From Cryptomeria japonica (lineage: Eukaryota; Streptophyta; Pinopsida; Cupressales; Cupressaceae), in assembly GCF_030272615.1 (NCBI RefSeq), contig NC_081406.1, positions 458,394,072 through 458,454,071 on the forward strand: a stretch of 60,000 nucleotides of DNA, written 5' to 3'. The notes beneath the pieces were generated by a model. The model worked only from the letters and a program-made list of their open reading frames with translations, made no database searches and was not told the origin of the DNA. Positions 48,623 to 59,039 of the stretch are shown piece by piece. Positions within the stretch are counted from its first letter, which is position 1. Each line of letters opens with the position of its first letter. Both the position numbers and the translations under genes were made by a program.

Positions 48623-51600
48623 TCAGTGAATGGAAGATAGGGGTAGGACCCCTAACTTACTTTTGAGATACTGAAAAGTGTCCCTTGGCAGTGGCTCGGT
48701 AAAGATATATGCTATTTGTTCCTTTGTGCTAACATACTCCAACACCACTTTCTTCTCTTGAGCTTCTTCTCTAAGATAATGATATTTGATAGAGATGTGC
48801 TTTGTCTTAGAGTGCATAACAAGATTCTTTGAAATGTTAATGGCACTAGTATTGTCACAGAATATAGTTACTGGCTCGGTAACTTGCTCATTTATACCTT
48901 CCAACAGTTGTTTGATCCATGCTATATTGGTACAATTCAATGCTACAACAACGTATTCAGCTTCTGCTGTTGACTGTGAAACACATCCTTGTTACTTGCT
49001 AAGCCAACTCACTAGTCTTTCTCCTAAAAATAAAGCTCCTCCACTTGTGCTTTTCCTATCATCAATGTTGATTGCCCAATCAACATCAGTATAAACGTTT
49101 AAATCAAAAACATTTCCTTTCTGATATGCTAAGCCATAATCTTCAGTGCCTTTCAAGTATCTAAAAAATTCTCTTGATTGCTGTCATATGTGTTTCCTTG
49201 GGATCTGCAAAGAATCTTGCAACTATACCTACTGCATGTGCTATATCTGGCCTGCTATGAACAACATATTGTAGCTTTCCAATCAGGGAATGGTAAAGTG
49301 TCTCATCAACAGATGTAGATTCATCATTCTTTGATAATTTACAGTTGGTAGTCATAGGAGTAGTTACTGGTTTTGAATCCTCCATTCCAAATTTCTTCAA
49401 GATTTCCTTTATGTATTTGGATTGAGTAATGAAAATCTCATTTTTCATTTGGAGTATCTGTAAACCTATAAAATACTTTATCTCACCGATTAATGACATC
49501 TCAAATTCTTTGCTCATTTCATTTCCAAATTTCTTGCATAGAGATTCATTTCCATAAAAGATAATATCATCAACAAATATGGCTGAGATCGGTATTCTAT
49601 TTTCATCATTCTTCATTAACAAATTGTTGTTTTCACTTGTCCTTATAAAACCAATCTTGATTAAATAAGAGTGCAATCTTTCATACCATGCTCTAGGTGC
49701 TTGTTTCAAACCATATAAAGCTTTGTTCAATTTACATACCTAATCATTATTCTTGTTTTCAACAAATCCTTCAAGTTGTTCAATAAAAACTTCTTCCTCT
49801 AATATACCATTTAGAAATGCAGATTTGACATCCATTTGATATACCTTGAAATTCTTGTAAGCAGCATATACCAATAATGTTCTTACTCCTTCAAATCTTG
49901 CCACAGGTGCAAAAGTCTCACCATAAGCAATTCCTTCTTTTTGGGCATAACCTTTGCAAACTAGTCTTGCTTTATTTTGAATGACCTCACCTTTTTCATT
50001 CAGCTTGTTTTTGAAAATCCAGTTTGTACCGATTACATTTTTGTCCTTCGGTCTTGGGACCAATTTCCATGTGTCATTCTTCTTGATTTGATCAATCTCT
50101 TCTGTCATAGCATTTATCCAATCTTCACTGTTAAATGCCTCTTTCACTATCCTGAGTTGAAATTCAGATATCAGACATGTGTTCTATCTTAGTTTTATCT
50201 TGTCATCACTGGATCATTCTTATCTCCTATAATCTAACTTGATGTATGATGTCTTCTGACATACTTGGCTAATATAGGCTCGGTAGGCTCTGTATGATAT
50301 TCTTCATCACTCGGTAACTGAATATTCTCTTCATTTCCTTCAACAGTTTTCTTGATAAGACTTGTCAGTTGAACATAGACAAATTCATCATCATCTTCTG
50401 GTTCCTTGGAATTTACTTCATCATTTCTTTCCGCAAATTCATCAATTTTCACATTTACACTTTCTACTATTTTCTTAGATGATTTGATCAGACATTTCAA
50501 TGCTTTTCTTCTAGAAGAATAACCTAGAAATGTTCCTTCTTCACTTTTTTGATCAAACTTTCCATTTCTATCATCTTTGTGAACATAGCATCTACTTCCA
50601 AAGATTTTAAAATAACTTACATTAGGTTTCTTGTCATACTAGATTTCATATGGTGTCTTCAAAGATCCTTTCTTCAGTTGTACTCGGTTCAGGGTGTAAA
50701 CTGTTGTGCTTATTGCTTCTCTCCAAAATGTTTGTGACACATTCTTTTCAATCATCAGGGTTCTGGCACAATCTACAATAGATCTATTTCTTCTCTCAGC
50801 AATTCCATTTTGTTGTGGAGTTCTCAGTGCAGAGACTTGTCTTTTTATACCATGATCATTGCAGAATAAGTTGAACTCATCAGAAGTGAACTCTCCTCCT
50901 CTGTCTGATCTAAGACATTTCAATTGTCTTCCTATTTCATTTTCAACTCTTGCCTTGTACCATTTAAACATTTGAAAAGCTTCTGATTTTTCTTTTTAAA
51001 ACATAACTGACATCATCCTTGAGTAATTATCCACAAATAATATGAAATATTTATCACCATAGTAACTTTGAACTTTCATAGGACCACAAAGATCAGTGTG
51101 CACAAGATCTAAAATTCCCTTAGAAGTGTAGGACTTACTTGTAAAGCTAGATCTTGTCATTTTACCCTTCTGGCATCCTTGGCACATAGCATTCTCAAGT
51201 TTTTCCAAACTCGATAGACCTCTTACTTTGTGCTTCTTACTTATTTTGATCAGATTATAAAATTTTACATGACAAAACCTTTTATGCCATAACCAGGTAT
51301 CATCTATCTTTGCTTACAAACACTTGTTTTGAGTTGAGTCAAGGTGAAATGTGTTACTTTTTGTTTATGTCCCAGTAGCAGCTAACTTTCCATGCTTGTC
51401 ATGAACTTTGACAATTCCTTTCTGAAATTCTATTCAATAACCTGTGTTGTTTAGCTATGCTACACTCAACAAATTGTATTTCAAACCTTCAACCCAATAA
51501 ACATCATTGCATTTTGCATTGTCAAGAAGTGTTATAGATCCTTTACCTTTTATCGGACATGGTGCATCATTACCAAATCTTACATACCTTTCTTCATCTG

Positions 51601-51805
51601 ATCCATCTTTGATAGCCACATAAACTACTTCCTCTGGATCAGTTTCATCTGATTTATCATCATTGGATTCCTCATCAGCTATTAGGCATGACTTTCTATC
51701 TCTTCTCCTGAAATCTCGGTGTCCTCTGTAATGATTATCTTTCTGTCTGTCATCTCGGTAATCTCTGTTTTCAATATATTCTTTGTCAGGGCAGTTAGAA
51801 GCCAT
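48623..51805 (-). pseudogene. Copia B pol: protease remnant, integrase, RT, RNase H
   Basis: Read downward from 51805. Basic and acidic linker, then KDGSDEE is followed directly by RYVRFGNDAPCPIKGKGSI, so the protease Asp-Ser-Gly segment is missing. Integrase (51208-50234) keeps HTDLCGP, the Asp in LRSDRGGEF and the Glu in TPQQNGIAER, with stops at about 50996 and 50639. RT covers 50147-49161 with [32 protein letters not shown] and FVDDIIFYG. The two RT pieces are split by a TAG at about 49740, likely from CAG. RNase H runs to 48623 with CDNTSAINISKN and AEAEYVV, broken by stops near 48990 and a frameshift near 49160. The element is inactive although several catalytic cores survive. Confidence 0.9.
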
Positions 51806-52681
51806 ATGTCCTATCTTATCACAATTGAATCATTTCAAAGGTATTTTTCCTTTATACTTACCTTTGCCTCTCGGTAACCTTCTGGCTAATAGTGCTTTAA
51901 ATTCTTCTTGCTTTCTAATTTCCTCATACAGTTTATGTACTTCTTCCATGTTCTTGCAAAATCTTTCACTTGCTCCACTGTGTTCCCCTTTAGTGTACTT
52001 ACTCATTCTATCATTGGAATCATCAGATTCACCAATATGAAAAGAACTAAATGCATATTCAACTTTATTTACCGAAGACCCACTCTTATCAAAATTACTT
52101 AACTCAACTACATGTAGCTTACCAGTAGTAGCACCCAAAGAAACTGGCATATTGGGTATAGACCTCAATTCATTGATTGCAGAGACTCGGATTGCATAAG
52201 CTGGTAGAAGGGTTCTTAACAACTTACTTGTTATATCATTTTCTTCAATAGTTCCACCTGCTCCTTTGATTTGATTGACAATCTCCTTTAGTCTTGTATT
52301 GTACTAGGTTATGTTCTCACCTTCATTCATCCTCATAGATTCAATTTTTCCTCTTAGATTGTCCATGTTTTCTCTTTGAACATGTTCATCACTACCATAC
52401 ATAGATATGAGCTTGTCCCACATTTCCTTTGCATCATTGCAGCCTTCTAGATCATTAAACTCTAAGCTGGTCAATGTAGATGTTATTTCAATCATTGCTT
52501 GGATATGTTCTTGCTTTACCTTTATCTCTTCCATTGTCAATGGATAGGTGCTCAGTGTAATGAAATCATTCTCCAGATAATATTTAACATATTCTCCAAC
52601 TCCTGATAGATGCAGCTTCATCCTTTTCAGCCATGTAGAGAAACATGACTTGTTCAGCTTCGGTGCATCCCTCTTATACAT
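51806..52681 (-). pseudogene. Copia B gag
   Basis: It starts at 52681 (MYKRDAPKLNKSCFSTWLKR) with LEFNDLEGCNDAKEMWDKL, YGSDEHVQRENMDNLRGKIE and MNEGENIT, then a stop at about 52304. It resumes with SKLLRTLLPAYAIRVSAINELRS and continues to RLPRGKGKYKGKIPLK. A TGA at 51832-51830 replaces the first Cys of the CCHC knuckle (the rest reads FNCDKIGHMASNC). Gag forms the particle and binds RNA. Confidence 0.88.
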
Positions 52682-52732
52682 GTTTAGATCTTTTCCTCAA
52701 GTGCCTTTAAAATTTTTCTTCCGGAGTCCAAA

Positions 52733-52744
52733 GCTCTGATACCA
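52733..52744 (-). promoter_or_regulatory. Copia B primer-binding site (initiator Met tRNA)
   Basis: Element-strand TGGTATCAGAGC, exact, 2 nt from the LTR end. Confidence 0.92.
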
Positions 52745-52746
52745 AT

Positions 52747-54242
52747 TGATAGTTTTGATAATTAATGTTAAGTACAGATGCCAAACTAATAAGATGAGAG
52801 GGGGGGGGGGTGAATCATACAAACTTAATCTTCCATAAAAACAACAGATTCAACCTTGGTAACATATACTCCAGTAATATAACCAAAACTGCTAAACATA
52901 CAAACTCAAAAGCATATAAACATCATAAAACTCATAACACCAGATTTAACGTGGAAACCAAAATAGGGAATGTGACCCGGTTAAAAGCAAATCTTGTTAA
53001 AGATTACAAACACATTGCTAAATGTGACCCGGTTAAGGGATTTCCCTCAGATCTGTTAGGATCTTCACCTTGTTAGAAGTGACCTTGTTAAAGGATTTCA
53101 AACACTCAATCAGAATGTCACCTTGCTAGAGGGTTTTACAAATAAGACTGTTAAGTCCACTCGGTTAAGAGATTTTCTGTCACTTTACAAAATAACAGTA
53201 ATAAAAATCTATCTGCAACTTCACATCTAAAATGCTAAAGCAGATTCTTATTTGCTCAATACAATAGGACTTATCTTGTCCATCTGCTAGGCTCTATACT
53301 CTGTTATTCAAAACAAGTCTTCAAGCTTCTGTGCTCGGTAATCACTATGTAGCATCCCTGTGCATACACTTGCCCACATACATTGTTTATCAACAGTTCA
53401 TTATTTATAAGCAATTTGCCAACTGCTTAATCTCCTTGATCACATTTCCCATGATCAATCATAGCCATCAGATCTTCAAACATGACTAGGTTCAATGTAT
53501 CCTTCGATCTGAAAATGTTTTACCCCGCCTTGAAACTTGCATACATTTCTTGGAACTTGTGCTAGGGTATTGCAGTTCAATCTGAGTTGTAGATCTTCCT
53601 GCCGATTTTTCTTTGTCATAGATTCTTTAACAAACTTCATTCACAGCATACCAATCATTTAATCATAACCATCTCATCAGCTTCCTTCATTAAATCATGC
53701 TTTTATTCATTCAATGCATTCTGTTATTACTCAATTGCAACTCGGTAAATACTAAACTTCACTCGGTAGACATTCTGCCTTCATTAACCGATAGCGATAA
53801 CCTTAGGGTTTAACGACTAGGTTCCTTAGGGTTTACCGACTAGGTTCTTGAGGGTTTACTGACTAGGTTCTTTGCTCGGTAACATAGTATAGTATCAACC
53901 CTACAATCAAAAACATATGTAGGATATCAAAACAATCAAAACATCATGATCTCATCATTATCTAACTCGATAATAGTTGCCCATTGAATAACTTATTCCT
54001 CCCCTTATTCATCACATTCTTTCTGTGTCTTTTACCGACATCTTTATACTCATCAAATCATACTTCTTAAGATATGGCAACATCATACTGAATTAGAAAA
54101 TCAATTTATTGACATTAATGACAAAATAATAATATTAAGACAGTAAACATCTTTAATCAGTTATATCCATAATCATCAACAACCTTCTCAATATCCTTAT
54201 TGAAATGCCAACAATCTCCCTTTATCTGTTATAATGCCAACA
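52747..54242 (-). repeat. Copia B LTR (sense 5' LTR) with 29-nt terminal extension
   Basis: Aligns with 46730-48240 over 52747-54213. It has an 11-G run (52800-52810) and the same TATA-like box (53409-53402) and minisatellite (53803-53872). About 47 bp are deleted near 52969, removing the second half of the hairpin block. At the outer end, beyond the shared CCAACA at 54208-54213, a further 29 nt end in another GCCAACA (54236-54242), and only this outer end abuts the CTAAA target duplication. Confidence 0.85.
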
Positions 54243-54857
54243 CTAAAGATTCAGATGTTGGAACCAAGTGATAAGGACTCAGAGCATAAAGAAAGAGACA
54301 ACATTCAGCAAGAGGATCTAGAAGAGGACAAGACAGAGTTAGTCTTAGATAGAAGTGAGAGTAAAGTAGATCAAAAGCCCTCAGATAACAAAGAGGAAGG
54401 AGATAACTTTAACCTTGTTGCAAGATCTCATGATCCGGATAAAGAATTAGACTGGCTCCAGGAGGCTCAACCTGATAACATCCTAGGCCAAGGGCTATCG
54501 CAAATCTCATTAGCTACTGCAGCAAAAGTAAAGCTGGCCTTTTTGGAGGAACAAGATCCAAAATGGGGAGATGAGGAAGACATCAAAAAGGGACTAGGGA
54601 AGAATGAAACAAAGCAAGAGGATGAAGAAGCAACAAAGGACAAAAGTAAGAATAAGCAAAAAAAAAAGAATAACAATAACCTAATCAATAGTACGCTGAC
54701 TAGAAACACCGGGAGCAGGCTTGGGGATGTGGGAGCGCAACACACTTCTCCAAGAAGACATTCAAATGCCAAGAAAAGATCAATGGAAAGAAGCAGGAAT
54801 ATAGCAGATGGTACCCAAAGAACCATCTTTGAGGCAGGTATTTCCAAAAATCCATGA
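54243..54857 (+). pseudogene. LINE ORF1, 3' part
   Basis: Continuation of ORF1 after copia B. The frame is open from CTAAAG to TGA at 54855-54857. It encodes an acidic, Lys/Glu-rich tail (DKTELVLDRSESKVDQK; KNKQKKKNNNN near 54650) with no further domain, typical of the C-terminus of plant LINE ORF1. The stop overlaps the ORF2 start in ATGA (54854-54857). Confidence 0.85.
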
Positions 54858-55105
54858 AAATCATCTCCTGGAATATTTGGGGACTGAACAAACCTCACAA
54901 ATATGATTTAGTTACAAGTATGATTAAAGATAAAAATCCTGATATTGTTTTGATTCAAGAAACTAAGATGGCAAAAGATAAAGTTGAAATTCTGAATATG
55001 TTAAAAAATGGAGGAGTCAGCGGAGGTAGTTCAAAAGGTGCATCGGGAGGAATTGTTACCTTCTGGAACAAAAACAATGTAGAAGGTGAGGTGCTCATTC
55101 AAGAC
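54854..55105 (+). pseudogene. LINE ORF2 start: APE-type endonuclease, truncated
   Basis: It starts MKIISWNIWGLNKPHK, the N-terminal strand of the apurinic-type endonuclease (consensus WNIRGLN; here Arg to Trp). LIQETKMAKDKV follows with the catalytic Glu, and then GASGGIVTFWN. The frame is lost where copia C begins, at about 55106. RT and the rest of ORF2 lie beyond this window if still present. The protein nicks target DNA and primes reverse transcription in intact LINEs. Confidence 0.88.
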
Positions 55106-56640
55106 TGTTTGCATTATGTGAACCGGCATGAGCCTTATGTAAACTGGCATGAAGACATAATGATATTGTATGTTGTCATTGATGTCAATATGAGACATAG
55201 TGTAAACCGACACATGAGATAAGTGAAGAAAGAGGTACCAACATATGTGTGAACTAGTATATGCCAAAGTGAACTGGCATGCAGTTATGGGAATCGGCAC
55301 ATGGAAGCACTGTATGACTACCAGTTGGTAAGGCAGCTTCTACTTCGGGGTTTCCGGCTAGAGTATCTCAAGTCTATGTGACTCAATTGGTGATCTTTGT
55401 GTGATGAGTTAGCAGTATGATGGAGGACAGATCATGTTGCCATGTAAGCTCTGTGTCATGAAGGATCTTGCATGAAAAAGACTATTCCTATCTACCTTGG
55501 GAATGTGCAAAGTCTATCAAATAGTGATAACGCGTGATGGGTTATCAACTGCCATGAAAATGGTGGATAATGGATGATGGAGAATGTCTTGAGTTTGACT
55601 CAAGACTAGTGCATTTAATGCAGTATGTTTCAATGGTCAGGATCGAACCGTATGAATTGCTCAACCTAACAAGTTTAGGGTTTTAGGTTTTTGCTACCAA
55701 TCTGTATGTTCCCTATAAGGTCGATGTTAGGTTTCTGTCTGAAGTTGTTGGCAAAAGTTGTGAGTGTGTATATAACAAAAGTGATACAAGATTCTTGCCA
55801 GACCATAGGAGAGAAGAGATACCTACAAAGTGAATGTGCAAAAGGAAAAGAGGAGCCTAAATGGATCTGTATTAGTATTAAGTGTTGTTAACATATCATT
55901 GTAATACCTGTTGATCTCTAACCACTTCAACAGTTGTAAAATCCCCTAACAGGGTAGCCTTAACTAGCTTGATTCAAAATCCCTTAAATCGGGTGGTCTT
56001 AACTGGCTTGCTATGGTAACTCAAAGCTAATGAGTTCTTAAAATCCTCTAACAAGTTGACCCTACCGGGTTTAACCCTTAACCGGGTATCCCTTAACCGG
56101 GTGATCCCTAACAGGATCGGTTCCTACCAGAACCTATTGTAATGTTCTTAACCGGACAAGGCTCCTAACACAGCGGACTTCTAAAGAGTTCAAAAAGAAG
56201 CTTGTGGGTATTCATCCCCACTGTGGTTTTTCCCAATTGGGTTTCCACATGAAAAATATGTGTGCCATATGAAATGCTTTTGTCTTGTGATGCTTTGTTT
56301 TATCTATTATGCACATGAAGGTTCTATGTTCTATGCCTGTCTATAAAACATATTGAACTCACTGTTGTGAAGATTTGATGGTTAAGTCAACTAGTTCATG
56401 CATGTGAATATTATGATAATGTGGTATTGAGCTAAGAGAAAAGCTTAGTGAGTGACCGGTTCATGACTGACTGAGTTATACTAGATGTTATAGGTTGCAC
56501 TTTGTTTTACAGTATCTCTATTTATCAGTCATTGTGAGTGTTTGCTGTCGAATTTGTTTTGGACTGTTTTGTGTCTATACTGATTCACCCCCCACCTCTC
56601 AGTAATGGTTTGGTACTTGTGGTTCATCATTGATTTATCA
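55106..56640 (+). repeat. Copia C 5' LTR (left border approximate)
   Basis: It ends TTTATCA just before the primer site. It contains a TATA box (TATATAA, 55769-55775), an array of CCTTAACCGGGT / CCTAACAGG repeats at about 55940-56170, the hairpin block GTGG ... CCCAATTGGG ... CCAC at 56223-56248, and TGATTCACCCCCC with ACCTCTCAG at 56581-56602. The start may be TGTTTGC at 55106 or TGTTGTC at 55171. I favour 55106 because AACCGGCATG-type repeats typical of the LTR already lie between these points. Confidence 0.75.
55769..55775 (+). promoter_or_regulatory. TATA box of copia C LTR
   Basis: TATATAA in the first half of the LTR, the likely promoter of the element RNA. Confidence 0.5.
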
Positions 56641-56642
56641 AT

Positions 56643-56654
56643 TGGTATCAGAGC
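56643..56654 (+). promoter_or_regulatory. Copia C primer-binding site (initiator Met tRNA)
   Basis: TGGTATCAGAGC, exact, 2 nt after the LTR end. Confidence 0.93.
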
Positions 56655-56709
56655 ACTCTAGGTCCTCTGAGTTGTATGCTTAACCGCTTGAGGAAAAGAT
56701 CCTAGCCAA

Positions 56710-57627
56710 ATGATGAAGAGGGAAGGTCCAAAGTTCAATAGGGAAAACTTTGTTATATGGAAAGACAGGATGAAGATATTCATCAAAAGCATGGGTGTTC
56801 AACACTGGAGTTATGTTGAAAATATATATGTTGTTCCTACTGGTACTCTCACCAATGACCAAAAGAGAGAGATATAAGAAAATGGGCAAGTCATGGAAGC
56901 CCTCATCAGTAGTCTATCTGACATTGAGTTTATTGATGTTCAAGACAAGGCAAATCCCAAAGAAGTATGGGATGCTCTTGAAAATATCTATGGTGATGAT
57001 GAGCATGTAAAACAGGCTAAGGAAGAGAGCTTGAAAGGAAAGTTTGAAGACATGAGAATGGTTGAAGGAGAGACCATTCAACAGTATGGAATAAGAATCA
57101 AAACAGTTGTTGGAGAAATAAAGAGTGCAGGTGGCAAAATAGAAGATTCCACTATGGTAAGTAAAGTCCTGAGATCCCTGTTGCCTGTCTATGCAATAAG
57201 GGTTGCTGCTATTCAGGAGCTGAGATCAATAGACAAGTCTAAGGCATCCTTGGAATCCATCATAGCCAAGTTGACAACCTATGAGCTAAATAGCTTTGAT
57301 GGTAGTGTTCAAAAGTCAGAATCAGCTTTTAAAGCTTCTACTATACCATCCAGAAAAGGAAAAGAGGCTAGCACTAGTGGGGAACCTAGTCAGGATAGAG
57401 AAATGAAGGATGAAGAATTTCTAATGGAATTTGAAGCTCTTCTAGCCAGGAGATTCCCAAAAGGAACTGGTAAATACAAAGGTAAGCTACCTTTGAAATG
57501 TTTCTCCTGCAACCGGATAGGACATATTGCTATCAACTATCCTAATAGTGACAACAAGGACAAACCGGAAAGGTTTAAGAAATTCAAAGGAGGAAACCAG
57601 AGAAATTGTTTTGTGGTAGTTGGTTAA
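56710..57627 (+). pseudogene. Copia C gag
   Basis: Starts MMKREGPKFNRENFVIW. TAA at 56875 interrupts it, and from 56893 it is open: MEALISSLSDIEFIDVQDKA, KEVWDALENIYGDDEHVKQA, MRMVEGETIQQYGIRIKTVV, LRSLLPVYAIRVAAIQELRS. The knuckle reads CFSCNRIGHIAINY, so the last Cys is Tyr. TAA at 57625 ends this part, and pol continues in the same frame. These features match gag of copia A and indicate the same lineage. Confidence 0.9.
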
Positions 57628-59039
57628 GGTGTCACAGATGAGGAATCAAAAGATGAAGAGAATGAAGACATTGTGTTCATTACTATAAAGGAAGATGTGA
57701 CAGACAAGAAGGCTCTTGTCTCCCAGTTTGATGATTCTAATGAGTGGATCATTGATAGTGGCTGCTCTCACCATATGATTGGTGACCGAAGCAAGTTTCT
57801 ATCATTAGAAGAGTATGATGGTGGTGTGGTTCACTTTGGCAATGATGCACCATGCATGGTCAAAGGTAGAGGGTCCATCTCCTTGAATGGAAAGAGTAGT
57901 GCTAACAATGTGTATTGGCTTGATGGTCTCAGACACAACCTTCTAAGTGTTGCCTAGTTAAATGAAAGTGGACTCACTCTGCAATTCAAGAATGGAGTTT
58001 GCAAAATCAAAGGTAAAGATGGTAAATTGGTAGCCACTGGCATGTAGACTAAAGGTAACCTATTTCATCTAAATGCTAATATAAGTACATGTCTTATGGC
58101 TAAGCTTGATGATAGCTGGATATGGCATAGGAGATTCTGCCATGTGAACTTTGACAACATTGTGAAGGCTAGTAAGATCAAGTCAGTTAGAGGGTTGTCG
58201 ATGCTGAGCAAACCGGGTAATACCTTGTGTAGAGAATGTCAATTGGGGAAAATGTCTTCCTCAACTTTTAAAGGTAAATCTTTCACTGTTGGCAACTTGC
58301 TTGATCTTGTGCATACTGATTTATGTGGTGCTATGAAAACTAGAAGTGTGCAGGGTGATAGGTACTTCATGATTCTCACTGATGACTACTCAAGAATGAT
58401 GTGGGTCACATTCTTGAAAGACAAGTTTGAAGCTTTTGGGAAATTCAAAGCTTTCAGAGCATTAGTGGAAAGGAAAGTGGTAAAAGGATAAAGTGTCTCA
58501 GAACTGATCAAGGAGGGGAATTCACTTCCAATGAATTGAACAAGTACTGTGAAGAATTTGGCATCAAGAGATAGCTGTCTGCCCCTCGGACTCCACAGCA
58601 GAATGACCTAGTAGAGAGGAATAACCGAACTATGGTTGAAACAGCTAGAACTATGTTGATCCAAGGAAAGGTTGCTCACACCTTTTGGAGAGAAGCGGTG
58701 AGCACTGCAGTTTACACTATGAACCAGCTACTCATCAAAAAGAGCAAGGACAAAACTCCTTATGAGTATTAGACTGGTAAGACCCCTATGGTAAACTATT
58801 TTAAGGTCTTTGGTAGCAAATGTTACATCAAGAGGAGTGAACATCAAGGCAAATTTGAAGCTAAATGTGATGAAGGAATATTTCTAGGATATTCCACCAA
58901 GAGTAAAGCTTTCAAGTGCTACAACAATAGGACTCAGAGAATTATGGAAAGCATCAATGTAAGAGTTGATGAATCCTTTGAGAAGACTGAGAAAACTGGT
59001 AGTGAGCAAGTTGTAAATGAACCTGTTGCAACCTTCTAG
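57628..59039 (+). pseudogene. Copia C protease and integrase
   Basis: The protease active site WIIDSGCSHHMIGD is intact (about 57747). GAG-pre-integrase has WIWHRRFCHVNFDNIV (about 58117). Integrase keeps HTDLCGAM (about 58316), the Asp in LRTDQGGEF (about 58505) and the Glu in TPQQNDLVER (about 58610). The frame is cut by TAG at 57955 and about 58046, a frameshift near 58480, TAG at about 58571 and 58770, and TAG at 59037. A segment with VFGSKCYIKR and GIFLGYSTKSKAFKCYNNRT closes the integrase region. Confidence 0.9.

Larger units (their letters stand above)
46730..54242 (-). mobile_element. Ty1/copia element B nested in the LINE
   Basis: Complete-length copia element in minus orientation. 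LTRs are 46730-48240 and 52747-54242 (main LTR to 54213 plus a 29-nt extension). A perfect CTAAA target duplication flanks it. It has a primer site at 52733-52744, gag, a damaged protease, integrase, RT, RNase H and a polypurine tract. The two LTRs are about 96% alike in the stretches I compared by eye, younger than copia A. Removing the element and one CTAAA rejoins the LINE ORF1 frame. Confidence 0.95.

Noticed and set aside
54467-54898. 143-codon minus-strand frame opposite LINE ORF1
   Set aside because: Shadow of the Lys/Glu-rich ORF1 tail; hydrophobic only because it is antisense.
55636-55646. Minus-strand GGTTCGATCC resembling a tRNA B box
   Set aside because: No A box or cloverleaf around it; it lies inside the copia C LTR.
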